Of a stretch of DNA of 64,000 bases, positions 24,800-33,548 are shown one piece after another. The stretch is taken from positions 62,001-126,000 of the forward strand of contig CAZDMQ010000001.1 in assembly GCA_964506685.1 (NCBI GenBank), written 5' to 3'. The first letter of the stretch is position 1, and each line of letters opens with the position of its first letter. Source of the DNA: UBA5336 sp964506685 (GTDB lineage Bacteria; Pseudomonadota; Alphaproteobacteria; Caulobacterales; Hyphomonadaceae). The translations under genes and the position numbers were made by a program. The notes under the pieces were generated by a model. That model saw only the letters and a program-made list of their open reading frames with translations. It was not told where the DNA came from and did no database searches.

Positions 24800-25311
24800 T
24801 GCGCTGGCTGGCAGCGGTGCCGCTTGTCCTCCTCCTCGCTTTGGGCGGGCTTGGCCTCGTGCAGCTCTATGACGGCGCCAAGCCGGGCTTCGAGCGGGTT
24901 AGCCGCAGCGCGCCGGAGCAGGACTTCCGGCTGCTGGGCGCAAGTGGCGAGGCCAGTTTCGCAGACCTCGCGGCCGACGAGCCGATCCTCGTCAATCTCT
25001 GGGCCAGCTGGTGCACCCCCTGCCGGGCCGAGCACCCCGTCCTGATGGCGCTGTCCGAGCGCTATCCCGGCCGGGTGCACGGTGTCCTGTTCGATGACAG
25101 CCCGGAGAACGGCGCGACATTTCTGGCCGAACTCGGCAATCCCTTCAGCACGGTCGCGATTGACAGCGATGGCCAGCTCTCACTCGATTTCGGCCACACC
25201 GGCGTGCCCGAGACCTTCGTCATCCAGCCCGGCGGAACGATCAGCCTGCACGTGCGCGGCCAACTCACCGAAGCGCATTTCGGCGTCATTGCCCAGGAGA
25301 TGAGACCTTAG
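24796..25311 (+). CDS. ccmG: Thiol:disulfide oxidoreductase CcmG/DsbE
   Basis: A 171-residue membrane-tethered thioredoxin-fold protein that keeps apocytochrome c cysteines reduced for heme attachment. One N-terminal helix (VPLVLLLALGGLGLVQLY) anchors it, and the active site NLWASWCTPCRAEHPVL (Cys-x2-Cys, ~75-80) faces the periplasm. The cis-proline region is TGVPETFVI (~134-142) and the QPGGTI turn follows. It starts at the ATG overlapping the ccmD stop, with GAGGAGGAAG upstream. Its 3' end overlaps the convergent tlpA gene by 26 bases. Confidence 0.93.
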   Translation: MMRWLAAVPLVLLLALGGLGLVQLYDGAKPGFERVSRSAPEQDFRLLGASGEASFADLAADEPILVNLWASWCTPCRAEHPVLMALSERYPGRVHGVLFDDSPENGATFLAELGNPFSTVAIDSDGQLSLDFGHTGVPETFVIQPGGTISLHVRGQLTEAHFGVIAQEMRP

Positions 25312-25891
25312 CCGAAGCGGTCACTGCGTCGATGAAGCCGAGCGCATGGGCGGCCGACCAGTCGGCTTCGCCGCGCAGCCGGGCGATCTCGAGACCGTCC
25401 GGGCCATAGATCACCGTTGTCGGAAAACCGGTCGCCCCCGCAGCATAGACTATGTCCCAGGCATCGGGCGGGGCAATGGTGAAATCGATGGTGCCGCCGG
25501 TCAGCTCCTTAAGGCGGCGGCGGGCATAATCCTCGTCCTCCCGGGCATCGACGCTGATCGCCACCACGTCGAACCGCTCCCCGCCGCGCGCGCCCTGCAG
25601 TGCACCAAGATGCGGCATCTCCCGCTCGCAAGGGGCACACCAGGTCGCCCAGAAATTCACCAGCACCGTCTTGCCGCGCCAGTCACCAAGCGTCACCGCT
25701 TCGCCCTCCGCATTGGTGAAGGGTGCATCCGGCGCCGGGCTGCCGGCCTGCGAGAAATCGAGACCGGCGAGGTCGCCGGTGGCAAAGCGATCGAGCGTTG
25801 TGCCGCCGCGCAAGCCGGATGCGGCTGTGGCCAGCACGTAGACAATCGCGGCGAGTGCGACCAGAAACAGGCCGATATAGACAGGACGCAT
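25286..25891 (-). CDS. tlpA: TlpA-type periplasmic thiol:disulfide reductase
   Basis: A second membrane-anchored thioredoxin-like protein of 201 residues. The helix YIGLFLVALAAIVYVLATAA (~5-24) anchors it; the active site is VNFWATWCAPCEREMPHL (Cys-x2-Cys at ~86-89), with GFPTTVIYG (~158-166) as the cis-proline loop. TlpA of rhizobia reduces the Cu site of cytochrome oxidase partners such as ScoI and CoxB, and there too it is divergent from argH. GGAG lies ten bases before the ATG. The gene is convergent with ccmG and overlaps its 3' end. Confidence 0.88.
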   Translation of the reverse strand: MRPVYIGLFLVALAAIVYVLATAASGLRGGTTLDRFATGDLAGLDFSQAGSPAPDAPFTNAEGEAVTLGDWRGKTVLVNFWATWCAPCEREMPHLGALQGARGGERFDVVAISVDAREDEDYARRRLKELTGGTIDFTIAPPDAWDIVYAAGATGFPTTVIYGPDGLEIARLRGEADWSAAHALGFIDAVTASAKVSSPGQ

Positions 25892-25937
25892 GGAACAGGC
25901 TCTCCGTGTCGGGCCAGGCAGAAAGGATAAGCGGGAT

Positions 25938-27344
25938 ATGGCGGACGCGCCGGAGAAAGGCCAGCAGATGTGGGGCGGGCGCTTCGCCGCGGGACCGGCC
26001 GACATCATGGAAGCGATCAACGCCTCGATCGATGTCGACCGTCGCCTGGCTGCCGAGGATATTGCCGGCTCGCGCGCCCATGCCGACATGCTGGCTGCCC
26101 AAGGAATCATATCGGCCGCCGACAATGCCGCCATCCAGCAGGGACTGGAGACGATCGCCGCCGAGATCGATGCTGGCACTTTCCCCTTCGACCGGGCGCT
26201 TGAAGATATTCACATGAATATCGAGGCGCGGTTGCAGGCGCTGATCGGCGAGCCGGCCGGCCGGCTGCACACGGCCCGCTCGCGCAACGACCAGGTGGTG
26301 ACCGATTTCCGCCTCTGGACGCGCGGCGCGCTTGGCGAGACCAGCCTGCTGGTGTCGCTGCTGCAAGCGGCGCTGGTGCATCGCGCCGGTGAACATGTCG
26401 AGACGGTGATGCCGGGCTTCACGCACCTGCAGACCGCCCAGCCGGTGACCCTCGGCCACCACCTGCTGGCCTATGTCGAGATGCTGGAGCGCGACCGCTC
26501 GCGGCTGCAGGCCTGCGCGGCGCGGCTCAATGAATGCCCGCTGGGCGCGGCCGCCCTGGCCGGAACCGGGTTTCCCATCGACCGCGAGCAGACCGCGCTC
26601 GCACTCGGTTTCCACGGTCCCATGGCCAACAGCCTCGATGCGGTCTCGGCGCGCGATTTCGCGCTCGAGGCGCTTTCAGTGCTCGCCATCGCGGCGACCC
26701 ACCTCTCGCGCCTGGCTGAGGAAATCGTGCTGTGGACCTCGGCGCCGTTCGGCTTTGCCAGCCTCTCGGACGCCTGGTCGACCGGCTCCTCGATCATGCC
26801 GCAGAAGCGCAATCCCGATGCCGCCGAACTGGTCCGCGCCAAGGCCAGCCAGGTCACCGCCGGCTTCATGTCACTGCAGGGGTCGGTGAAGGCCCTGCCG
26901 CTGGCCTATGCCAAGGATCTCCAGGATGACAAGGCCACGGTCTTTGCCGCGTTCGACACGCTGGACCTCTGCCTGCGCGCCATGCAGGGGATGGTCGAGA
27001 CCATGACCTTCCACAGGGAGGCGATGCGCAGCGCAGCGGCGGCGGGCTTCTCGACAGCGACCGACCTGGCGGACTGGCTGGTCCGGGCGCTCGGCATGCC
27101 GTTCCGGCAGGCGCACCACGTCACCGGGGCGCTCGTCGCCCGGGCCGAGGCCACCGGCTGCGACCTGTCCGAGCTGTCACTGGACACGATGCAGGCGGTA
27201 GAGCCACGGATCACGGCGGATGTCTTTTCCGTCCTCACCGTGGACCGGTCGGTTGCGAGCCGTACATCCCATGGCGGCACGGCCCCTGTTCGCGTCGGCG
27301 AAGAAGTGTCAAGATGGCGGCTTAGGCTTGGACTGGAGACCTGA
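25938..27344 (+). CDS. argH: Argininosuccinate lyase
   Basis: It splits argininosuccinate into arginine and fumarate, the last step of arginine synthesis. The 468 residues match the fumarase/aspartase superfamily: MWGGRFAAGPADIMEAINAS at the N-terminus, the HTARSRNDQVVTD loop (~114-126), the HLQTAQPVTLGHHLLAYVEM catalytic His segment (~160-179), and the signature GSSIMPQKRNPDAAELVR (~279-296) with the catalytic Ser. I take the ATG at 25938 behind GAAAGGA; an in-frame ATG at 25890 overlaps the tlpA start codon. lptM follows after three bases. Confidence 0.95.
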   Translation: MADAPEKGQQMWGGRFAAGPADIMEAINASIDVDRRLAAEDIAGSRAHADMLAAQGIISAADNAAIQQGLETIAAEIDAGTFPFDRALEDIHMNIEARLQALIGEPAGRLHTARSRNDQVVTDFRLWTRGALGETSLLVSLLQAALVHRAGEHVETVMPGFTHLQTAQPVTLGHHLLAYVEMLERDRSRLQACAARLNECPLGAAALAGTGFPIDREQTALALGFHGPMANSLDAVSARDFALEALSVLAIAATHLSRLAEEIVLWTSAPFGFASLSDAWSTGSSIMPQKRNPDAAELVRAKASQVTAGFMSLQGSVKALPLAYAKDLQDDKATVFAAFDTLDLCLRAMQGMVETMTFHREAMRSAAAAGFSTATDLADWLVRALGMPFRQAHHVTGALVARAEATGCDLSELSLDTMQAVEPRITADVFSVLTVDRSVASRTSHGGTAPVRVGEEVSRWRLRLGLET

Positions 27345-27347
27345 CCC

Positions 27348-27626
27348 ATGACCCGCATTCGGCCTGCACTCCGTGCGTTCATTCTTGCCGGCGCGCTGAC
27401 GGGCGCGCTGGCCGGCTGCGGCCTGACCGGGGACCTGCAGCGCCCCGATCCGCTGTTCGGCGATCCCGATGATCGCGGCGCGGCGAGCCTGCCCGACCGG
27501 GATGTCGAACGTGGCCTGCCGGACACCGGCGCCGCCTCGCCTGAGGATGAGGACGGCGACGAGACGGACGAGACCGGCCTGCCCGACGCCGAGGATGAGC
27601 TTCTCGGCGGGCCGGGCGGAGGCTGA
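27348..27626 (+). CDS. lptM: LptM-like small lipoprotein
   Basis: A 92-residue lipoprotein between argH and lysA, the usual place of LptM (YifL) in proteobacteria. The signal ends at lipobox ALAGC (Cys ~24), and the mature N-terminus CGLTGDLQRPDP resembles the CGxxGxLxxP of LptM, which helps oxidise LptD in the LPS translocon. Past ~40 residues the tail is an acidic, disordered Asp/Glu/Pro stretch, longer than in E. coli. It is three bases from argH, so it is co-transcribed. The identity rests on lipobox motif and context. Confidence 0.8.
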   Translation: MTRIRPALRAFILAGALTGALAGCGLTGDLQRPDPLFGDPDDRGAASLPDRDVERGLPDTGAASPEDEDGDETDETGLPDAEDELLGGPGGG

Positions 27627-27631
27627 ACCAG

Positions 27632-27976
27632 GTGGCGCGCCGGTCTCACCGCACCGCTGCGGGCGCAGTCCTTGCTCGACGGGGATGGGCCGCACTGACA
27701 CGGGCCGGACTGACGCGGGGCGCACTGGCGCTGGCCTCACTGGCCTTGGCCGGGCCGGCGCTGGTCGCCTGCGAGGGGGCGCCGGAGCGCCTGGTCACCT
27801 CGCAGCCGTCCCATGGTCACGACCTGCCGGTCTCCGTGCCGGTCGCCGTGACCGGCCTGGACGAGCCGGCCGGGCCGATCCTCAATGCCGATGGGGGAGA
27901 GGTGCCGAAGGGGGTCTATACCGCACCGGTGACCACAACCGGACTGGACGAGCCTGCCCCGTCCGGCGCGTCCTGA
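27632..27976 (+). CDS. Small secreted or lipoprotein-like protein, unknown
   Basis: A 114-residue protein with a GTG start, five bases after lptM. A long basic N-terminus leads to a hydrophobic stretch (GALALASLALAGPALVAC) that could be a lipoprotein signal (Cys ~47). The mature part contains two short related segments, VAVTGLDEPA and TTTGLDEPA, separated by ~25 residues. It has no recognised domain. Because it fits between lptM and lysA with tiny gaps on both sides, I think it is translated, but its composition is that of a disordered peptide and the start could be further down. Confidence 0.5.
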   Translation: MARRSHRTAAGAVLARRGWAALTRAGLTRGALALASLALAGPALVACEGAPERLVTSQPSHGHDLPVSVPVAVTGLDEPAGPILNADGGEVPKGVYTAPVTTTGLDEPAPSGAS

Positions 27977-27988
27977 GGCGGAGCGGGC

Positions 27989-29254
27989 ATGCACCATTTC
28001 GCCTATCGCAACGGCCACCTCTACTGCGAGGAAGTGGACCTTGCCGGGATCGCCGACGCGGTCGGTACACCGTGCTATGTCTACTCCACCGCCACGCTGA
28101 CGCGCCACGCCCGGGTGATTGACGAGGCGTTCCGCGATATTCCCAGCCTGATTGCCTATTCCGTGAAGGCGAACGGCAATCTCGGCGTCCTCGCCACCCT
28201 GGCCCGTGCCGGGTGCGGCGCCGATGTCGTCTCGGCCGGTGAATTGCAGCGGGCGCTGCAGGCCGGAATCCCGGCGGGACGGATCGTCTTCTCCGGAGTC
28301 GGCAAGACGCGGGCGGAGATGCGCCTCGCCCTCGCGGCCGGTATCCATCAGTTCAACGTCGAGAGCGCCGGCGAGCTTGAAGCGCTCGATGCCGAGGCCC
28401 GCGAGATGGGGCGCAGGGCGCCGGTGGCGCTGCGGGTCAATCCCGACGTGGCCGCGGGTGGACATCCCAACATCTCCACCGGCAAGTCGGGCGACAAGTT
28501 CGGCATCCCGTGGGAAGAGGCCGATGCCGCCTTCGACCGGGCTGCAAGCCTGCCGGGCATCGCGCTATGCGGCGTTGACGTCCATATTGGCTCGCAGATC
28601 GACGCGCTGGGGCCCATGCGCGCCGCCTTCGCCAAGACGGTGGCACTGGTGCGCCGGCTCCGGGAGCGGGGGCTCGATATCACCCGCGTCGACCTCGGCG
28701 GCGGGCTGGCCATTCCCTACCGGTCCGGAGATGCACCCCCGCCGCCATCGGCCTATGCGGAAATGATCCGCGAGGTGATCGGCGATCTCGGCGTCGAGGT
28801 GATTGTCGAGCCGGGCCGGGTCATCGCCGGCAATGCCGGGGTGATGCTGACAGAAGCGCTTTATCTCAAGTCGGCACAGGACCGGACCTTCCTGGTGGTG
28901 GATGCCGGGATGAACGACCTGATGCGGCCGGCACTCTACAAGGCGCACCACGACGTGCTGCCGTTGATCGAGCCGGCTGCGGCGACCGCGCCCCTTGCCT
29001 ATGACATTGTCGGACCGATCTGCGAGTCGACGGATAAGTTCGCCACCGCGCGGTTGATGCCTGCGGTGCGGCCCGGGGACCGGCTGGCCTTCATGTCGGC
29101 CGGTGCCTATGGCGCCGTCTTGTCGTCGCAATATAATGCGAGGCCCCTGGTTGCCGAAGTGCTGGTCAGCGGCGCGCAGTACAGCGTGGTCCGGCGGCGG
29201 CCGGCGTTCGCGGAGATGATCGAGCTGGAGCAGATACCCGATTGGCTGACCTGA
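27989..29254 (+). CDS. lysA: Diaminopimelate decarboxylase
   Basis: A PLP-dependent fold-type III enzyme that makes lysine from meso-diaminopimelate. The 421 residues include the PLP lysine in IAYSVKANGNLGVLATLARA (~51-70), HIGSQIDALGPM (~198-209), the glycine-rich phosphate loop DLGGGLAIPY (~238-247), EPGRVIAGNAG (~276-286), and CESTDKFA (~344) with the active-site Cys. The family length is typical. Its stop overlaps the start of the DUF4175 gene by 13 bases. It forms an operon with argH and lptM, a common arrangement in alphaproteobacteria. Confidence 0.95.
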   Translation: MHHFAYRNGHLYCEEVDLAGIADAVGTPCYVYSTATLTRHARVIDEAFRDIPSLIAYSVKANGNLGVLATLARAGCGADVVSAGELQRALQAGIPAGRIVFSGVGKTRAEMRLALAAGIHQFNVESAGELEALDAEAREMGRRAPVALRVNPDVAAGGHPNISTGKSGDKFGIPWEEADAAFDRAASLPGIALCGVDVHIGSQIDALGPMRAAFAKTVALVRRLRERGLDITRVDLGGGLAIPYRSGDAPPPPSAYAEMIREVIGDLGVEVIVEPGRVIAGNAGVMLTEALYLKSAQDRTFLVVDAGMNDLMRPALYKAHHDVLPLIEPAAATAPLAYDIVGPICESTDKFATARLMPAVRPGDRLAFMSAGAYGAVLSSQYNARPLVAEVLVSGAQYSVVRRRPAFAEMIELEQIPDWLT

Positions 29255-32026
29255 ACGGAATACCCGGTGCCGAGCGCCGCATTCGCGGGACACGCGGTCG
29301 CCTGACCCGGCTGGCGCTGGTCCGGGCCAGCGGATTCGCATTGCTGTTTGCGGCGCTCTACGTCCTGGCGGCGATGCTCGGCCTGCTGGCGCGTCAGCCG
29401 GAGATTGCNNNNNNNNNNGGAGCGGCTGCCCCTGTCGGCGCAGGCCGGTCTGGCGCTCGGCTTCCTTGCCGGCCTGGCGGTGCTGGCGGTGCGGGCCGTG
29501 CGCCGGTTCCGGATGCCACGTCGGACAGAGGCAATTGCAGCGCTCGATGTCCAGTCCGAGCTGCGCCCGCTGTCGGGCCTTTCCGACCGGCCGGTCCGTC
29601 CCGCCGGCGACGGACGACTCCTCTGGGAGGCCCACCAGGTCCGGCTCTCCGAGGCGGTCGGCGAGCTCCGATCGCCCGATCTGTCCGGCGCCTGGCGAGC
29701 GGCCGATCCCTGGGCGCTGCGGTTTGCGACGCCGCTGGCGCTCGGCGCAGCGCTCGCGGTGAGCTGGAACGCGGTTCCGCAGCGGCTGGAGCGCGCGTTT
29801 GCGCCGGATTTCGGCGCCCTTGTCGGAGCCAACCAGCTTCGGGTCGAGGCGTGGATCACTCCGCCGGCCTATTCCGGGCGCGCGCCGGTGTTCCTTGATG
29901 TCGGCGGCGAGACTGACCGTGTGCGGGTGCCGGCCGGTTCGGCCATCACGCTGCGGGCGTTCGGCCGGACAGCGCCCCTGCTGCGCATCGCGACCGAACA
30001 GGACCGGGTGCAGCGCCGCTTCGAGGCGATGCCGGACGGCGCCTTCGAGGCGGTTGCCGTGCTGACCGCTGACAGCGAGGTCAGCGTGCGCTGGTGGGGC
30101 GAGCGGGCGGGCTGGACCATCCTCGCTTCGCCTGATGACCGGCCCGAGGCCCGCTTCGTGGAAACCCCCGTGGTGACCGAGCAGGACAGGACCCGGTTCA
30201 CCTGGGCGGCCAGCGATGATTACGGTATCGAGAGGCTCGTGCTGGCGCTGAGCCTGCAGGCGCCCCCGCCCTCGCAGGACGCCGCGCCGGTCGAGGACAG
30301 GGTCACCGTCCCGCTGCCCGGCAGCGGGGTCCGCGAGGCCGGAGAAGAGACCGAGCTTGACCTGACGCGGCATCGCTGGGCCGGCCTGCCGGTGACCGCA
30401 CGGCTGGTGGCGATCGACGGGGCGGGCCAGGAAGGGGCAAGCGCGCCGGTCGACTTCACCCTGCCGGAGAAGCTCTTCCTGCAGCCGCTCGCGCGCGCCG
30501 CACAGGAGGTGCGTGTCACGGTCCTGCGCGAGCCGGCCGCCTATGGCGAGATCGGGATGAACCGCGAGGCCCTGACACCGGACGCGCTGAACACCCCGGC
30601 CACGGCACGGCTCGAAGCGGCGCCCGACGGTGTGCGCCGGGCGGCGGCGATGCTCGATGCCCTGACCTTTGAACCGGCGCGTTATTTTGAGGATCCGGGC
30701 CTCTATCTCGGATTGCGGGCGGCCGGTGACATTCTCGGCACGGCGGCAAGCAAGCCCGAGGCCGACGCGGTCGACCTGTTGCTCTGGGCGGTGGCGATGA
30801 AGGCTGAATATGGCAGCAGTGCCGACGCCCTGCGTGCGCTGCAGGCGGCCCGCAAGGCGCTTGAACAGGCGCTCCGCAATGGCGCCTCGGAGGATGAGAT
30901 CCGCCGGCTGATGGAGGCGTTCCGCGAGGCGGCCAACAATTACGTCGCGGCCAAGCTGGCCGAGGCCATGGCCAATGGCGGTGAGCCGGCCCCGAGCACT
31001 GAGGACGGCATGGCCGGCGGCGGCCAGGGCCTCGGCAGCAAGGATTTCGAGGACATGCTGGATGCGCTCGAGGATCTTGCTGACACCGGCGCCTCGGACC
31101 AGGCCCGCCAGCTCCTGTCGGACATCACGAACATGCTGGAAGCGCTCGAATTCCAGCAGGGCGGGTCCGGCGGGGAAGGCGGCTGGCCGGGCATGCCGGG
31201 CCAGTCGGCCGAAGGCGAGCCGGAAGAGGGCTCGCCGGAACAGCAGGAACTCACCGGTGCGCTTGAACGGCTGTCCGAACTCCTGCGTGAGCAGCGCGAA
31301 CTGAATGATGACACGATGCGGGCGCAACGCGGCGAACTCGATCCGTCGGCCCCCGGCCAGATGCCGGAAGGCCCGCCGGGGGAGGGCCAGACCGGAGAGG
31401 GCCAGGGCCAGTCCGGCCCTGGCGCGACCGGTGATCAGGGCAACCTCGAAGACCTTGCCAATCGCCAGGGCGCGCTGGGCGGTCTGGCCGACCGGTTTGC
31501 CGAGGCGATCGAGAATGGTGAGGTCAACGGGCCCGGTAAAGCCGAGGGCGAGAGTGAAGGTGACGAGGGCGAGGGGGCGACGGCCGGCGGTGAGGACAAC
31601 CCGGACGCGGGTGGCGAGGCCTTTGCCGGGTTTGACGGGCTGGGCGAGGACGCGCGCGAGGCGCTGGATGCGATTGCCCGGGCGCAGCGGCGGGCAGCGG
31701 ATGCGCTGGACCGGGGCGATCTTGCCCGGGCGCGGCGGCTGCAGGACGGGGCCACGCGCGAATTGCGCGACCTGTCGGGCGAGCTGGCCGGTGCGCTCGA
31801 CCAGCTGGCCGAGGCGGAGGACGGCAGCCAGGTGGGTGATAGCACCGAGACCGATCCGTTCGGACGGCCTGTGGGGGGCGTGAATGACGGCGAGCAGGTC
31901 GCCATCCCCGATGCTGCCGAACGCCAGCGCGCCAAGGACATTCTTGAAGAGTTGCGCCGGCGCTATGACGAGGCCGATGATGCAGGCGAAAAGGCGTATC
32001 TGCGGCGCCTGCTCGAGCGGTTCTGA
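29242..32026 (+). CDS. TIGR02302/DUF4175 membrane protein (interrupted by an assembly gap)
   Basis: A ~920-residue protein of the TIGR02302/DUF4175 family, found after lysA in many alphaproteobacteria; function unknown. Residues 1-55 (DLNGIPGAERRIRGTRGRL, then a TM helix) and the following part sit in different frames across ten Ns at 29409-29418. Joining at the shared GGAG (29400-29403 and 29419-29422) gives LARQPERLPLSAQAG in one frame, so I treat the gene as intact. Three helices come first; then a beta-rich periplasmic domain (VEAWITPPAYSG, ~190), and a Gln/Glu/Gly-rich, low-complexity C-terminal third with repeated EGQTGEGQG-like segments before the conserved end DILEELRRRYDEADD. The TTG at 29242 overlaps lysA and is preceded by GGAGC; a start elsewhere is possible. 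Confidence 0.85.
29404..29422. other. Assembly gap in the DUF4175 gene
   Basis: Ten Ns at 29409-29418 with a short spurious left flank (ATTGC). The four bases GGAG appear immediately left of the flank and right of the Ns; merging them gives one frame. The overlap is only four bases, so this join is less certain than the one in acnA. Confidence 0.55.
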
Positions 32027-32094
32027 TCATCGCCCCGCGCTGTGCCAGCTTTACCTGCTTGTCGACGAGGGGTAGGACCCTCCCCATATTCCTT

Positions 32095-32116
32095 CCGGTG
32101 CGGCTTTGCGCACCGG
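32095..32116 (+). promoter_or_regulatory. Hairpin in the infA leader
   Basis: CCGGTGCG and CGCACCGG form a perfect 8-bp GC-rich stem with a GCTTTG loop, ending six bases before the GGAG ribosome site and 15 before the infA ATG. No T tract follows. It could protect or control the infA message, or it could be the 3' end of the DUF4175 transcript. Confidence 0.4.
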
Positions 32117-32131
32117 CAGACCGGAGTGCTT

Positions 32132-32350
32132 ATGGCGAAAGAAGAACTGATTGAATTCAACGGGACCGTTGTGGAACTGCTTCCCAATGCGACGTTCCGT
32201 GTGAAGCTGGAGAATGATCACGAGATCATTGCCCATACGGCGGGCAAGATGCGGAAGAACCGTATCCGCGTGCTGACCGGCGACAAGGTGCTGGTCGAGA
32301 TGACCCCCTACGACCTGACCAAGGGCCGTATCACCTACCGCTTCAAGTAG
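32132..32350 (+). CDS. infA: Translation initiation factor IF-1
   Basis: A 72-residue OB-fold protein that binds the ribosomal A site with IF-2 and IF-3 during initiation. The whole chain matches the family: MAKEELIEFNGTVVELLPNA, then RVKLENDHEIIAHTAGKMRK and RIRVLTGDKVLVEMTPYDL, ending in GRITYRFK. GGAG precedes the ATG. maf follows 14 bases later, an arrangement typical of alphaproteobacteria. Confidence 0.97.
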   Translation: MAKEELIEFNGTVVELLPNATFRVKLENDHEIIAHTAGKMRKNRIRVLTGDKVLVEMTPYDLTKGRITYRFK

Positions 32351-32364
32351 CGGTCACCCCGCGC

Positions 32365-32985
32365 ATGCCGGACCCCGCCCCGCTGATTCTTGCGAGTGCC
32401 AGTCCGCGCCGGCGCGATCTCCTCCGACAGATCGGCATCACCCCCGACGAGATCCGGCCCGCGGATATCGACGAGACACCGCGCCGGGGAGAACTGCCGC
32501 GCGGCCATGCCCTGCGGCTGGCCGATGGCAAGGCGGCGGCGACCCACGCACCGGGCGCCTATGTGCTGGCCGCCGATACCGTTGTCGGGGTCGGGCGACG
32601 CATCCTGCCGAAGACCGAGGACCGGCAGGCGGCCGAGACCTGTCTCAGGCTGCTGTCGGGGCGCGCGCACCGGGTCTTTACCGGCATTGCCCTGACCGCC
32701 CCGGACGGGCGCCGGCTGCTGCGCGTGGTCGAGACGCGGGTGCAGATGAAACGGCTCAACGAGGCCGAGATCGCCGCTTATCTCGAAAGCGGCGAATGGG
32801 ACGGCAAGGCCGGCGGCTATGGCATACAGGGCCTTGCCGAAGCCTATGTGAGGTCGCTTTCGGGCAGCTATAGCGGGGTGGTCGGGTTGCCCCTGTTCGA
32901 AACGCGGCAGATGCTGGTCGGGGCGGGTTACCTCGCCGGTCAGGAGGAGGTTCCGGCGACCGGCGCGCTGCGTGCGCGCTCATAG
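32365..32985 (+). CDS. maf: Maf-family nucleoside triphosphate pyrophosphatase
   Basis: A 206-residue house-cleaning enzyme that hydrolyses non-canonical or modified NTPs to the monophosphate. Motifs are LILASASPRRRDLLRQIGI (~7-25), the ADIDETP segment, the base-recognition AADTVVGVGRRILPK (~69-83) and GKAGGYGIQGLAEAYV (~149-164). Its 3' end overlaps the convergent hypothetical gene by 46 bases. It is cotranscribed with infA. Substrate specificity (dTTP/UTP or m7GTP type) cannot be decided safely. Confidence 0.9.
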   Translation: MPDPAPLILASASPRRRDLLRQIGITPDEIRPADIDETPRRGELPRGHALRLADGKAAATHAPGAYVLAADTVVGVGRRILPKTEDRQAAETCLRLLSGRAHRVFTGIALTAPDGRRLLRVVETRVQMKRLNEAEIAAYLESGEWDGKAGGYGIQGLAEAYVRSLSGSYSGVVGLPLFETRQMLVGAGYLAGQEEVPATGALRARS

Positions 32986-33458
32986 GTGGTCACCGACCAG
33001 GCGCCGCTGCTGACCGGTTGCCCCGTGCCGATGGGCCGGGCGCATGGGCCGAGCCGGTAGGCCTCGATCGCATAGGGTTTGTCGCTTCCTGGCCATTTTC
33101 GGTACGCGATCAGCACTGTGTAGGCATATTGCAGTCCGGCATTGCGGAGACCCATGCGAAATCCGCGATCGGTCTGCCAGCGTTGCCAGTGCCAGTCGGA
33201 ACTGAACCGGATATACGGATCGTCGGCCTTCAGCGCGGCGGCCGAGGCGTAGGGCGCCTCGCCTGTCTGTGACTCCGCTGCAGCAAGGCCAAGCGCGGCC
33301 TCGATGATCTCCTCGTCGCCGGCGATTTCCAGCGTGTCTGGGCAGATGCGGGGATCGGGGCCGCGGATCGGATCATCCCCCAGCGTCCCCATGATATAGA
33401 CAAGCGCCGACACGATGAGGATCAGGCCGAGATAGACTGCTGTTCGCATCGAACCCAT
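32940..33458 (-). CDS. Membrane-anchored hypothetical protein
   Basis: A 172-residue protein of no family I recognise. A single N-terminal helix (TAVYLGLILIVSALVYIMGT, ~5-24) anchors a periplasmic part with Trp-rich and basic segments (FSSDWHWQRWQTDRGFRMG, ~84-102) and three Cys, of which those in RICPDTL and GPCARP could pair. The last 15 residues overlap maf on the other strand. An ATG at 33449 with GGATGGG nearby is an equal choice of start. It stands alone, convergent with maf, and I suggest no function. Confidence 0.6.
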   Translation of the reverse strand: MGSMRTAVYLGLILIVSALVYIMGTLGDDPIRGPDPRICPDTLEIAGDEEIIEAALGLAAAESQTGEAPYASAAALKADDPYIRFSSDWHWQRWQTDRGFRMGLRNAGLQYAYTVLIAYRKWPGSDKPYAIEAYRLGPCARPIGTGQPVSSGAWSVTTYERARSAPVAGTSS

Positions 33459-33548
33459 CCGGATGCCGATCTCCGTGCTGACCGCCAGGCCGTCAACCTT
33501 GCAGGCCGGCGCGGGCTGGCGGGCTCGCCGTCGCTTAGGCGGCAGGGG

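Noticed and set aside
25890..25937. Longer argH starting at an ATG inside the tlpA start codon
   Set aside because: It has no ribosome site and adds residues unlike the family; the ATG at 25938 has GAAAGGA before it.
28565..31327. 920-residue frame on the minus strand
   Set aside because: It lies antisense to lysA and the DUF4175 gene, includes the N gap, and is rich in Arg, His and Gly without a domain. High GC keeps such frames open.
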